Source: Roseobacter sp.
GTDB lineage: Bacteria > Pseudomonadota > Alphaproteobacteria > Rhodobacterales > Rhodobacteraceae
Assembly (NCBI GenBank): GCA_024636475.1
Contig: JAGXHA010000099.1
Span: forward strand, 34,014-98,013
Reading direction: 5' to 3'
DNA: 64,000 nucleotides
This document shows, one piece after another, positions 8,686-17,657 of this stretch (within the stretch, counting starts at the first letter, position 1; each line of letters begins with the position of its first letter). The notes under the pieces are model-generated. The model saw nothing but the letters and a program-made list of their open reading frames with translations, made no database searches and was not told the origin of the DNA. The translations under genes and the position numbers were made by a program.

Positions 8686-9831
8686 ATGGCTAAGCGTGAC
8701 TATTACGAGATCCTCGGAGTTTCCAAAGGTGCTTCTGCCGATGAGATCAAAAAAGGCTACCGTACCAAAGCCAAAGAACTGCACCCCGACCGCAATTCCG
8801 ACAATCCAAAAGCCGAAGCTCAGTTCAAAGAAGCAAACGAGGCTTATGAGGTTCTGAAAAGTGCCGACAAGAAGGCCGCGTACGACCGCTACGGACACGC
8901 CGCTTTCGAAGGTGGCGGTGGCCAACGACCCGGCGGCTTTGGTGGTGGTGGCCAAGGCGATTTCTCGTCCGCTTTCTCGGATGTGTTTGACGACCTGTTT
9001 GGCGACTTTATGGGCCAACGGGGTGGCGCAGGCGGGCGCCGTGCCGCACGCGGCGCAGATCTGCGGTATAATCTAGGCATATCCCTGGAAGACGCGTTCA
9101 AGGGTCTGCAAAAATCAATCAACGTCCCAACGTCGGTTGCATGCGATTCGTGTAACGGATCAGGTGCCGAAGGCGGCGCTGAACCGACAACCTGTCCAAC
9201 CTGTTCAGGCATGGGCAAAGTGCGCGCGCAGCAGGGTTTTTTTACTGTTGAGCGGACCTGTCCGACATGTTCGGGCATGGGGCAAATCGTTAAGAATCCT
9301 TGTAAATCGTGCCGGGGCGCTGGTCGCGTCGAGAAAGAGCGTGCGCTGTCGGTGAATATTCCAGCGGGTGTCGAAACCGGCACACGCATTCGCCTTGGCG
9401 GTGAAGGCGAAGCCGGGATGCGCGGCGGGCCATCTGGCGATTTGTACATCTTTATCGAAGTGCAGGATCATGAACTATTCGAACGCGACGGGCCGAATCT
9501 GTTCTGTCGGGTTCCCGTCTCGATGAGCACGGCAGCAATGGGAGGCAGCATCGAAGTGCCGACCATAGATGGCGGCCGCGGTCGGGTTCAGATCCCGGCA
9601 GGCAGTCAATCTGGCCGCCAAATGCGTTTGCGCGGCAAAGGCATGCCCCCGCTGCGTGGTGGTGGCACTGGCGACATGATTATTGAACTGGCGGTCGAAA
9701 CACCGGTCAATTTGACCAGCCGTCAAAAAGAGTTGCTGCAAGAGTTCGAGAAGGAATCCGAGAACAACAATCCGGAATCCACCAGCTTCTTTTCATCGGT
9801 CAAATCCTTTTGGGATTCGATGAAAGGCTAA
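8686..9831 (+). CDS. dnaJ: Chaperone protein DnaJ (Hsp40)
   Basis: DnaJ delivers substrates to DnaK and stimulates its ATPase. The order is complete for a type I protein of 381 residues: a J domain with HPD at 33-35, a Gly/Phe-rich linker at about 80-130, and a zinc-binding region from about residue 153 with four CxxCxGxG modules ([16 protein letters not shown] twice, C-K-S-C-R-G-A-G). Two beta-sandwich substrate domains follow. It is transcribed with dnaK and followed by a strong terminator. Confidence 0.98.
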   Translation: MAKRDYYEILGVSKGASADEIKKGYRTKAKELHPDRNSDNPKAEAQFKEANEAYEVLKSADKKAAYDRYGHAAFEGGGGQRPGGFGGGGQGDFSSAFSDVFDDLFGDFMGQRGGAGGRRAARGADLRYNLGISLEDAFKGLQKSINVPTSVACDSCNGSGAEGGAEPTTCPTCSGMGKVRAQQGFFTVERTCPTCSGMGQIVKNPCKSCRGAGRVEKERALSVNIPAGVETGTRIRLGGEGEAGMRGGPSGDLYIFIEVQDHELFERDGPNLFCRVPVSMSTAAMGGSIEVPTIDGGRGRVQIPAGSQSGRQMRLRGKGMPPLRGGGTGDMIIELAVETPVNLTSRQKELLQEFEKESENNNPESTSFFSSVKSFWDSMKG

Positions 9832-9836
9832 CACCG

Positions 9837-9864
9837 GGTGGGGCTTTTGCCCCACCTGCGTTTT
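9837..9864 (+). terminator. Terminator after dnaJ
   Basis: GGTGGGGC at 9837-9844 pairs perfectly with GCCCCACC at 9849-9856 around a TTTT loop. A short T tract occurs in TGCGTTTTGCC just downstream. It ends the dnaK-dnaJ operon before radC. Confidence 0.7.
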
Positions 9865-9925
9865 GCCAGCACTGACACCTCAAAAATTAACGCCATTGTA
9901 ACCAGCACTGCAGGATGCTGAAGGT

Positions 9926-10687
9926 ATGGAAAAATACCAATCTTCTTTCGCTGATCCGACCTTGCCGTTTCTTCATGATGAAGCACCGCAAACCCTTTCT
10001 GTCTCGGGCAAGCAACCCTCCTATATTGCCGACCACCGCCAGCGTCTAAGGGCACGCTTTATGCAGGGGGGTGCGGCCACCCTGCCCGACTATGAACTCC
10101 TTGAACTGGTCTTGTTCCGCGCCATCCCGCGCCGCGACGTCAAACCGCTTGCCCGTGAATTATTGGACCGTTTTGGCGATTTCAACCGCGTCATTACTGC
10201 ACCAGAAGCGCGATTGCGTGAATGCTCGGGGATCGGGGGTGCGGTTATTGTAGAGCTCAAGATCCTAGAGGCAGCAGCCCATCGCATGGCGCGGTCCAAA
10301 ATCATGCAGCAACATATTGTGTCGAGTTGGGATGCATTACTTGATTACTGCCACACCGTCATGGCCCACCGCGAGACAGAGCAGTTTCGCGTTTTGTATC
10401 TTAATCGCAAAAACGTCATCATCGCAGACGAGGAACAAGGCAGGGGAACCGTGGATCACGTCCCAGTCTATCCCAGAGAGGTTGCAAAACGGGCGCTGGA
10501 GCTTAACGCAAGTGCGTTGATTTTGGTGCATAACCACCCTTCCGGTGATCCGACGCCGTCAGAGTCTGACATCGACATGACCAAACAGATACTGGCAGCC
10601 TGCGATGCGCTTGGGCTTACGTTGCACGATCACCTGATCATCGGAAAATCAAACGAGCTTAGCTTTCGAAGCAACGGGTTTATTTAA
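9926..10687 (+). CDS. radC: RadC family JAB-domain protein
   Basis: The N-terminal half has a helix-hairpin-helix-like region (L-P-D-Y-E-L-L-E-L-V-L) and the C-terminal half a JAB/MPN metal-binding domain with H-N-H-P-S-G-D-P-T-P-S at about residue 202, the defining RadC motif. The length is 253 residues, slightly long because of about 25 extra residues at the N-terminus. Members were first linked to DNA repair, but that role is disputed and the biochemical function is unsettled. It is a single gene behind the dnaJ terminator, and its end faces the giant minus-strand locus. Confidence 0.9.
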   Translation: MEKYQSSFADPTLPFLHDEAPQTLSVSGKQPSYIADHRQRLRARFMQGGAATLPDYELLELVLFRAIPRRDVKPLARELLDRFGDFNRVITAPEARLRECSGIGGAVIVELKILEAAAHRMARSKIMQQHIVSSWDALLDYCHTVMAHRETEQFRVLYLNRKNVIIADEEQGRGTVDHVPVYPREVAKRALELNASALILVHNHPSGDPTPSESDIDMTKQILAACDALGLTLHDHLIIGKSNELSFRSNGFI

Positions 10688-10769
10688 AGCACACGCATCT
10701 GCCCTTTGAAACAGCGGGCCAGACGCATCCGGCACCGCTTTCGTTGGTTTTAGGCAGATGGCGACCCGT

Positions 10770-13700
10770 TTAAGGGGCCTTTACAACATCCAACGCCAAC
10801 CGAAGATCAGACAGCCGCAACAAAGGTTGTTGGTTCTTGCCCTGATCAAGTTGCGAGAACAGCGTGATGTCAAATGCCAGGAAAGCACCTGGTGGAGGGG
10901 CATTCTGGGCGCTTGGATCACCCAAAGCGATTCCTTGACTGGAAAACCACCCGGCGAGCACCGCTGCAAACGGCGTGATGCCGCTGCTGCCCGTGCCATT
11001 TGACAGCCCGACCCACCCAGCAATCGCTTCTTTCAAACCCTTCACTGGCAGGTCGAAGGACCGAACAAGCACGACTGGCATCAGCGGCACAAAATCAAAG
11101 GCCTGCCCAGATGACCCCGACGGCGCGCCGATGGGGAAACCGTAACGCACGTCCAGTTTAAGCCTGCGATACTCCAAAATTGACGCGGGGGCGTCTTGAG
11201 CAAGGGCATGCAGCGGCTCGACCCCTGCGGCGATGCCCATCATCTCTTCCAGCAAACCCTGAATGTATTCGCCCAGATCCTGATTCTTCTTGTCCAAAAC
11301 ATTGGGGTATATCTGAAAGACCGTCGCATTCTGGACAAAGGGAATGATCGGGTTCGTCAGTGCAACAATAGGTGTCTGATAGATAAATGCCCGGTTCGAA
11401 AACACGGTACCGCCCGGGTAAAGCTGCGCGTTGCGCCGCGTCCCGATCCCTGAATTGGCATTCTCGTAGGCCAGCGTCGAAAGCTTGTTGACTTGAACCT
11501 GATGGGTCACAAAATTCGCGGAAAGCGGTGCCGGAGGCGCGTAGAGCGTTTCGACCAACTTGTCGCCACTGGTTTGTGTCTGATCGGCATATGGCTTTAG
11601 CGTCGTCGGATCGAGTGCGGTCACCGTCTTGACGCCCACCCATGGGTTGCTCTGCGCAACCAGCGGATCAGGCGCAAGGGTGATCTTGCGCTGATCTGGG
11701 GCCGCTTGCGAAGGATCAAGGACATCTCGGACGACATCCTGCTCCAGGGTGAACACAGGACCGGAGTTGCCAAAGGCTTCCAAACCCGTAGGTCTCCAGT
11801 CAGAATTGTTCGCCAATTGTGTCACAAGCGCTGCAAAGCTGGTCAAAGCGTCCTGCGCGCCACTGGCTGGCACCGGCCTCAATTGGCTTTGCAAAACGTC
11901 ATAGCCCGCTTGGAAACGTACCAGCGCCTCGAACAGAGTGTAGACAGTTTCGCCAAGCGTGAAATTAGTGTTGACCAAGGGGCTTCCAGTGCCACCCGTG
12001 TTGTAGATCAGGTTCAGGGTAATCTCGTCACGGCTGAGCAAACGCACCTGATAGGTCGAGGTGTAGGTCCAGTTGGTAAGCTCGGCCAGTGACTTGGGAT
12101 TGTCGATTTTTTCCCCTTCAGCCTGCTGCCCCATCATGCTGGGCGGTGTCGGATATTCACGGAAAGCCAGCGGAATTACCGTGTCGCCCATCTGCGGTGC
12201 CACGGTAAAGGCGTTGATAAACTGCAACCAGATCGACGGCGGTGCCTGTTCGTCATGCCGACAGTAGTCGATGGTACGGTCCTCAAGAAACACCTGCAAA
12301 TGCGAGACGGCCCATTCAAGCGGGAACTCTTCATAGGTGTCTTCTTCGATCTTCTGATCAGTGACGCCGTAAAGAAAACTGGTGGTCGCCTTTTGGTCCC
12401 CCTGACCCGCAGGCACATCGACCCGCGCGGTTCCCAGACCAAACCCGCCGCTGTTCGTCTCTGGATTGGCTTGACCACCGGGGCGTCGCATCTGGCCAAA
12501 CAATTGCAAGCGGTTGGCCATCACGTCAGGCAAGGCATTGGCGAAACTGACATCGGTCTGAACAATCGTGTTCACCGCATAGGCGCTCCCAAGGGCTGCG
12601 CGCATCTGCTCTGCCATCAGGTTTCGGCCCTGACACAAATCAGAACCCTGGCCCTGATAGGCGACATCATCCAGCAACCATTGAACCTCGTTATCGGAAT
12701 AGAGATCTGCGATATTTTCGCGGGCCACCGCGATGGCGCGGTAGGTATCAGGGGCCTGCGCAAAGGCATTCGAGGAGTTCTCGGCCCCCAGAATGTTGTC
12801 GATTGCCGCGAACGTGCTGCGCGCCAACTGGTCAAGGTCAATGTCGGAATAGACACGGCTGGCCGGAAGATCTCCCAAACCCGACAGATTGTTCGGCATC
12901 ATCACAGTGCCCGAGCGCAGCTTGGTATCGAGCGGCTTGGGCGCAAGATAGGCGCGCCGCGTTTTGCTCATCTGAAAGTCGGTGATATTGGACGATACGG
13001 CCCAAAGCCCCTTGGGTTGCGCTGCGGCTTTGGCACTGCCACCGTCTTCATCTGCAAGCGCAGCAAGCGGCGCATGGGAAAGCACAACGACCTTACCCGC
13101 GTCCGCAGGCCCTGTTGCAAGCGTAAAGCCCGGGAACGCTTTTGCAAAGTCGGTTGCCAACTGCTGCAGTGCCTCTGGGTCAGACTGTGCGGGCACATTG
13201 GTCGTGACCCGGAACGCGTTAGGATAGGCCGCAACATCGGGCGACACATAGTCGATCCGCTTGATGCCAAAACTGACCTCAATCTCGAAAACGAGGGGCA
13301 GTTTATCCATGGCACCTGGCACCTGAACACTCAGTGTCGCACCGGGCAGGTCGACAGCAGCGCCAGTCAGATACCCTTCGATCGCTGAAACCATCGCCAT
13401 CACGGCTTGTGTCTGTGCTGCGTCCAAAGCGATGTCGGAATTACCTAAATCAAGGTTGGTCGAAACAAACATCTGCGTTGCAACCTTGCCATCCGGCCCC
13501 GTCGCCGCAAGCTGGTCATGAATGGTCCGGTACATCTCGGCTGTGGCCAGCGCACTTTGCGAATTTGGGCTGGGCAACGCATCTTTCGAGGGGCAAAGAT
13601 AGACACTCAGCATTCCTTGCTTGGGCGTCCCGCCTGTCGCGAGACCAGTCTCGCTGTCTATTGCGGCGCAGACGGTATTGTCGGTCGGGTCGTCCCACGC

Positions 13701-16700
13701 AAGGAAGTCAAAGATTGACCTGACCCCCGACCAGTTCCCCAAAGGCAGCAGATCATCAAAGAACAGGTTCGGGTGATCTTCGACCACTGTGGTGGCCCCT
13801 CCAAAGGCATTGCCATAGGCATCCACCAGCATCGATTGGATCGAAACCGTCTCTCCGATAGAGGCATAGCGGTTAGGGTCTTCTGCCGCAGGCGGGTTGT
13901 CCGTCGCGAGCTTATACAGAGGCACGAACATGCGCCAGTTTTGGGTCGGGTCAATCTCTTGACGTTTTTGCGGCCCTGATGGCACGGACAAACCCGAGGC
14001 GCGATACCCTGTGCTTTCCGGCACTTGATACGCAATCAGGCTGTAGAGATTGGCAAGCTGGTCCAAAACCGTGTCGCCTGTCGGCTCCGCACGTGTCATC
14101 TCGAAGCCAAGCGCGCCAGCTGCGGTTGAGATACAGGTGGTTTCGTCTTTGGGATCAGTGGTCTCTGCGTAGTACAGCAGATCGTCTTGGGTATTTTGCA
14201 AGACCACAGCATTGGCATATTCAGGCACGGCATAGACATCGTCAGAGGCAGCAAGATCCAGCTGGAACAAGAACGTTACCTGCGCAAAGTTTTGCGATCC
14301 GAACAGGGCGTCGGGCAGGCTTTTGCCATCAGATGTCTCAAACGTCAGGTAATATCCGGTCTGGTTGGTCACACTGGCTTGCTCGAGGATCTGTAAAAAG
14401 CCTTTGGGATCATCGGCATTGGCACCAACTGAAACCGGCACTGGTGCCGTCAGGGCCAACGCCTCGAAGGTGGCGGGGGGAACAGATTGGGTTGTCGTGT
14501 TGGTCCGCAGCACGAAAAGCTGCGTTGCAGCCGGATCAGACACCAGCCCGGATTCAGATGCAGACGCCTGATACAAAAGTTTGACGTTCTCGGCGTGCAC
14601 TTGCCCGGCAATCAGCGCGGCCAACAACTCACGAATCGCGGTTTGTTGCGTCAGGTCTGCCGCGCCCAGAGCATAGGTTGTCTCAAGGAAATTGCCTTCT
14701 CCGGCCGGGACTTTGCGAATTGTCATTTCGACCGCAAGGGCAAAACGGGTATCAGCCGTTGGGAAAGGCGTTGTATCCGCATCATAGGCCTTGGCGGTTT
14801 GCCGGCTCGACAGGCTCATCGACAAAGGCGCACTGGTCTTGAGCGCGCTTAGCATCGACACCGAGAAAGGCCGCAGCGACTGCGCCGTCCCTCCTGCCGG
14901 GGTCCAGGTGATCGGGTTCGCCAAGGCGAAAGCTTGCGCCCCGCTTTGCAAGACATTGATCACACTCGGCGCACTCGGCACGGGCAGCGATGTTCCATTG
15001 ATCTTATAGGGCGTGACATGGGCCTCGGTGATGTCCCATTTCGCATCGACTGTGACCCAAGTCTGCGCGCTGTCACCGCTCAGCGACACCGTATAATCCA
15101 TCACGCTGCCAACTGGAAATTCCTGCCAGATCAGCGCGTATAGCGCGTTTGTAGGTTGCAGCGTACCGGCGGGCAGGTCCATCCCGGCAGTCTGAGGCAA
15201 CCGCAGGCCAGAACGGAAATACTGCGCCATCTGTCCGGCCACATTGCGGATTTCGCCACTTTTGACCGCCGCAAGATAGATATCTGACAGCTTGCCGCTT
15301 TGGAGGTCGGCATTTTGCATCTGCGTCAACACCCCGTTCGACGACGCACGAATGACCGCATGGAACCAGTCGACGAACATCATTTGGGTCAGCGGAACTG
15401 TGGTATCGGCAGCCTCTCCCAATGCCTGATTGCCCGCGCCGCTGGTTGCCGTATTTGTATAAAGCTCCGAGAAATAGGTCTGAAGTGTCGTATCGACCCA
15501 GTTTTGTGACACGTTACTCTTGCTTGAGAACACATAGTTTAGATCCGTATCTCGGCCCGCTGTTGCCAAACTCAGGAACGGCGGCATTGGAAAGACGGTG
15601 GCATACTTATTCTCTTTCTCCGCATCGGCCACACTGCCATCATCCGCAGGCAGGCTGACGATATCCAAGGTGAACATCTGCCCCAGCCCCGCAAGCAGGG
15701 CATCATAGCTCAGACCGCCCACCAGAAGATCTGGATGCTGATTTAAACCGTTGATCTGTTCTTGGGTGATCACACCATCCCAGTTTTCCAGACCCAATGC
15801 ACCATTCAGCGCCCATGCCAGCAGCTGTGCTGTCATGGTTTCAAATGGCTTGAGGGTTTCAAGCGTCGCAGTCGAAGGATCGGCAAGATACTCCATCGTC
15901 AATGAGACGGCGAACCACGGGTCGCCCATGGCGCTGGTATCGGTCCACACGGTCGTAAATTCAGGCGTCATAATGCCGGACAGTTTTGGGTTCAGCCCCG
16001 TCTGCAAACCAAAGCTTGGGTTCCACGGCGCCGCTGCCAGCGCGGCAAGGTTGCTGCGCATGGCCAACGCCTGAACATGGGCAGAGTTGTCTTGAGAGAT
16101 CAGCTGCCATTCGAAACGGAAGCTCGCCTTGAATGAGAAACTGATCGTGATTTTGAACAAACCAAGGTTGATCCGCACCGAGACGCTGACCGTCACGCTG
16201 GCCTCGACATACAACAGCAAATCACCGCCCGCGCCCGCCTCGAGCAAAAGCTGCATGCCGACGGACGCCTGAATGCGCACGTTTACGCTGGCTTTGATGA
16301 TCGCAAAATCAATCGAGCCATAGATTTCACCAATCACCCCGAACTGTCCCTTTAGGGCCAGCGCCTTGGGCGATGTCAGCCAGTCAACAACGTCTTCCTG
16401 AGTGGAATTGTAGGCATAGTAGCCAATCGCCCCCTCGATGATCCCGAAGAAAGTCAGGCTGACCCCCGCTTTCAATGGACCGGCGACAAAGTTTTTCCCG
16501 ACCCCCATGCGCGCGCCAAATCCTGCGGCGAGGATCGTATCATAGTGCTTTTGAACAAAGGTATTGTCTGTGGCCGAGCTGAGCTTGGCAATGTAGAAAC
16601 CACCTGATCCAGTTACAGGAACCGGACCGGCAAAGGCCTCGACGCGAAAACAAACGGACCAGTCGTCATTCGCAGGAAAGCCCAGATCAACCTTGAAGTC

Positions 16701-17591
16701 GCTGTTGGTGTAGATCGACAGCTTGAGGGCAGGCAAGGTCACACTGGCAGCGCCCGCTTGGAAGGTGCGCAAGCTGTCAGGCAAGCTAAAGTTGATAAAG
16801 AACAGCCCCACATCATCGCTGACCTTGGTATAGGTAATCTCGAAACTCAGCCCTTTGATGCTGCCCGAGGTGATATAGATTTTGAGGGAATAGAATGGCG
16901 TTGCATCATAAAAAACAAAGCCAAGACCGACGATATCAAGCAAAACAACGTTCGACACGATGATCCAGCCACCATCGGGCTTGTAGACCTTGTCGTAGTC
17001 GCCAGCCTTGATCGCAGCCCAGAAATCCTTGCGCATATAGGCAAGGAACGCGTCAAAATTATCCAGCTTTGCATCGGGGCCAACCCTTTGCCCGACGCCA
17101 AGATAGTCCAGCTTGATCAGGCTTGACCCCTCGTCGCCCTTCTTGTCATCGTCCGCCATCGCAACAGGCATCGAGCGACCCAACTCCCGCTCCAGCGTAT
17201 GTTCGACCTGAGTGCGCGATGCTGCCTCAAGCGCTTCCATCGGGCCGTCCATCGAGATAGCCTGCGCTTTCTCCTTGGGGTCTTGGGCGTTTAGCGCTGC
17301 AATCCAGCCGATCTTGTTTTCGCCTTTGGTGGGTGCAAACAACGCCAGATCGAAAAAGATATTGCCCGGCGGAATGCGTGTGCCCAGAATCTCCATATAG
17401 GAATCGTGCATCGACAGAACCAACAGCTTATCTGTTGAATTCGTGACATATTTCAGCTGGAATTCTTTGATCGAGATCTTGAGAACCCCTTCAATCGTCA
17501 GTTCCAGCTTGCCGTCTGCCTCGGGCATCTGAATGCCAAACACCAATGCGTTCGGATTGGGCCCGGACGGGGGCTGCCAGCCCAAGATCAT
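10770..17591 (-). CDS. Giant beta-rich protein of unknown function (2273 residues)
   Basis: I do not recognise this protein. It has no signal peptide, no clear membrane helix, few cysteines and no catalytic motif I can name. Residues about 405-495 are a run of alternating polar and hydrophobic residues with Gly (for example V-T-V-S-V-S-V-R-I-N-L-G-L-F-K-I-T-I-S-F), suggesting long amphipathic beta strands. The rest alternates Gly/Ala/Pro-rich loops with short strands. The ATG at 17591 lacks a good ribosome-binding site. In its frame, sequence of the same character continues upstream for 21 codons to a TGA at 17655-17657, without a usual start codon. It therefore looks like the continuation of the 1010-residue protein, not an independent gene. 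Base composition is like the neighbours. Confidence 0.75.
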   Translation of the reverse strand: MILGWQPPSGPNPNALVFGIQMPEADGKLELTIEGVLKISIKEFQLKYVTNSTDKLLVLSMHDSYMEILGTRIPPGNIFFDLALFAPTKGENKIGWIAALNAQDPKEKAQAISMDGPMEALEAASRTQVEHTLERELGRSMPVAMADDDKKGDEGSSLIKLDYLGVGQRVGPDAKLDNFDAFLAYMRKDFWAAIKAGDYDKVYKPDGGWIIVSNVVLLDIVGLGFVFYDATPFYSLKIYITSGSIKGLSFEITYTKVSDDVGLFFINFSLPDSLRTFQAGAASVTLPALKLSIYTNSDFKVDLGFPANDDWSVCFRVEAFAGPVPVTGSGGFYIAKLSSATDNTFVQKHYDTILAAGFGARMGVGKNFVAGPLKAGVSLTFFGIIEGAIGYYAYNSTQEDVVDWLTSPKALALKGQFGVIGEIYGSIDFAIIKASVNVRIQASVGMQLLLEAGAGGDLLLYVEASVTVSVSVRINLGLFKITISFSFKASFRFEWQLISQDNSAHVQALAMRSNLAALAAAPWNPSFGLQTGLNPKLSGIMTPEFTTVWTDTSAMGDPWFAVSLTMEYLADPSTATLETLKPFETMTAQLLAWALNGALGLENWDGVITQEQINGLNQHPDLLVGGLSYDALLAGLGQMFTLDIVSLPADDGSVADAEKENKYATVFPMPPFLSLATAGRDTDLNYVFSSKSNVSQNWVDTTLQTYFSELYTNTATSGAGNQALGEAADTTVPLTQMMFVDWFHAVIRASSNGVLTQMQNADLQSGKLSDIYLAAVKSGEIRNVAGQMAQYFRSGLRLPQTAGMDLPAGTLQPTNALYALIWQEFPVGSVMDYTVSLSGDSAQTWVTVDAKWDITEAHVTPYKINGTSLPVPSAPSVINVLQSGAQAFALANPITWTPAGGTAQSLRPFSVSMLSALKTSAPLSMSLSSRQTAKAYDADTTPFPTADTRFALAVEMTIRKVPAGEGNFLETTYALGAADLTQQTAIRELLAALIAGQVHAENVKLLYQASASESGLVSDPAATQLFVLRTNTTTQSVPPATFEALALTAPVPVSVGANADDPKGFLQILEQASVTNQTGYYLTFETSDGKSLPDALFGSQNFAQVTFLFQLDLAASDDVYAVPEYANAVVLQNTQDDLLYYAETTDPKDETTCISTAAGALGFEMTRAEPTGDTVLDQLANLYSLIAYQVPESTGYRASGLSVPSGPQKRQEIDPTQNWRMFVPLYKLATDNPPAAEDPNRYASIGETVSIQSMLVDAYGNAFGGATTVVEDHPNLFFDDLLPLGNWSGVRSIFDFLAWDDPTDNTVCAAIDSETGLATGGTPKQGMLSVYLCPSKDALPSPNSQSALATAEMYRTIHDQLAATGPDGKVATQMFVSTNLDLGNSDIALDAAQTQAVMAMVSAIEGYLTGAAVDLPGATLSVQVPGAMDKLPLVFEIEVSFGIKRIDYVSPDVAAYPNAFRVTTNVPAQSDPEALQQLATDFAKAFPGFTLATGPADAGKVVVLSHAPLAALADEDGGSAKAAAQPKGLWAVSSNITDFQMSKTRRAYLAPKPLDTKLRSGTVMMPNNLSGLGDLPASRVYSDIDLDQLARSTFAAIDNILGAENSSNAFAQAPDTYRAIAVARENIADLYSDNEVQWLLDDVAYQGQGSDLCQGRNLMAEQMRAALGSAYAVNTIVQTDVSFANALPDVMANRLQLFGQMRRPGGQANPETNSGGFGLGTARVDVPAGQGDQKATTSFLYGVTDQKIEEDTYEEFPLEWAVSHLQVFLEDRTIDYCRHDEQAPPSIWLQFINAFTVAPQMGDTVIPLAFREYPTPPSMMGQQAEGEKIDNPKSLAELTNWTYTSTYQVRLLSRDEITLNLIYNTGGTGSPLVNTNFTLGETVYTLFEALVRFQAGYDVLQSQLRPVPASGAQDALTSFAALVTQLANNSDWRPTGLEAFGNSGPVFTLEQDVVRDVLDPSQAAPDQRKITLAPDPLVAQSNPWVGVKTVTALDPTTLKPYADQTQTSGDKLVETLYAPPAPLSANFVTHQVQVNKLSTLAYENANSGIGTRRNAQLYPGGTVFSNRAFIYQTPIVALTNPIIPFVQNATVFQIYPNVLDKKNQDLGEYIQGLLEEMMGIAAGVEPLHALAQDAPASILEYRRLKLDVRYGFPIGAPSGSSGQAFDFVPLMPVVLVRSFDLPVKGLKEAIAGWVGLSNGTGSSGITPFAAVLAGWFSSQGIALGDPSAQNAPPPGAFLAFDITLFSQLDQGKNQQPLLRLSDLRLALDVVKAP

Positions 17592-17648
17592 CGAAAACTT
17601 GAATGCCGACAGATCCCCGACAAGACCGCCCAGACTGCCAAGGTCCAG

Positions 17649-17657
17649 ATCAAATCA
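17649..17657 (-). other. Putative +1 frame change joining the two giant reading frames
   Basis: On the minus strand the upstream frame ends G-C-C C-T-G A-T-T T-G-A (TGA at 17650-17652). Skipping one T after ATT gives GAT CTG GAC CTT, which continues into the downstream giant frame as A-L-I-D-L-D-L-G-S-L-G-G-L. The downstream frame opens immediately after its own TGA at 17655-17657, so the two frames overlap by only a few bases, as expected if they were once one frame. Confidence 0.55.

Noticed and set aside
12255..13388. Open frame of about 377 residues antisense to the giant gene
   Set aside because: No ribosome-binding site, Arg/His-rich shadow composition, and the sense frame has consistent protein-like sequence.
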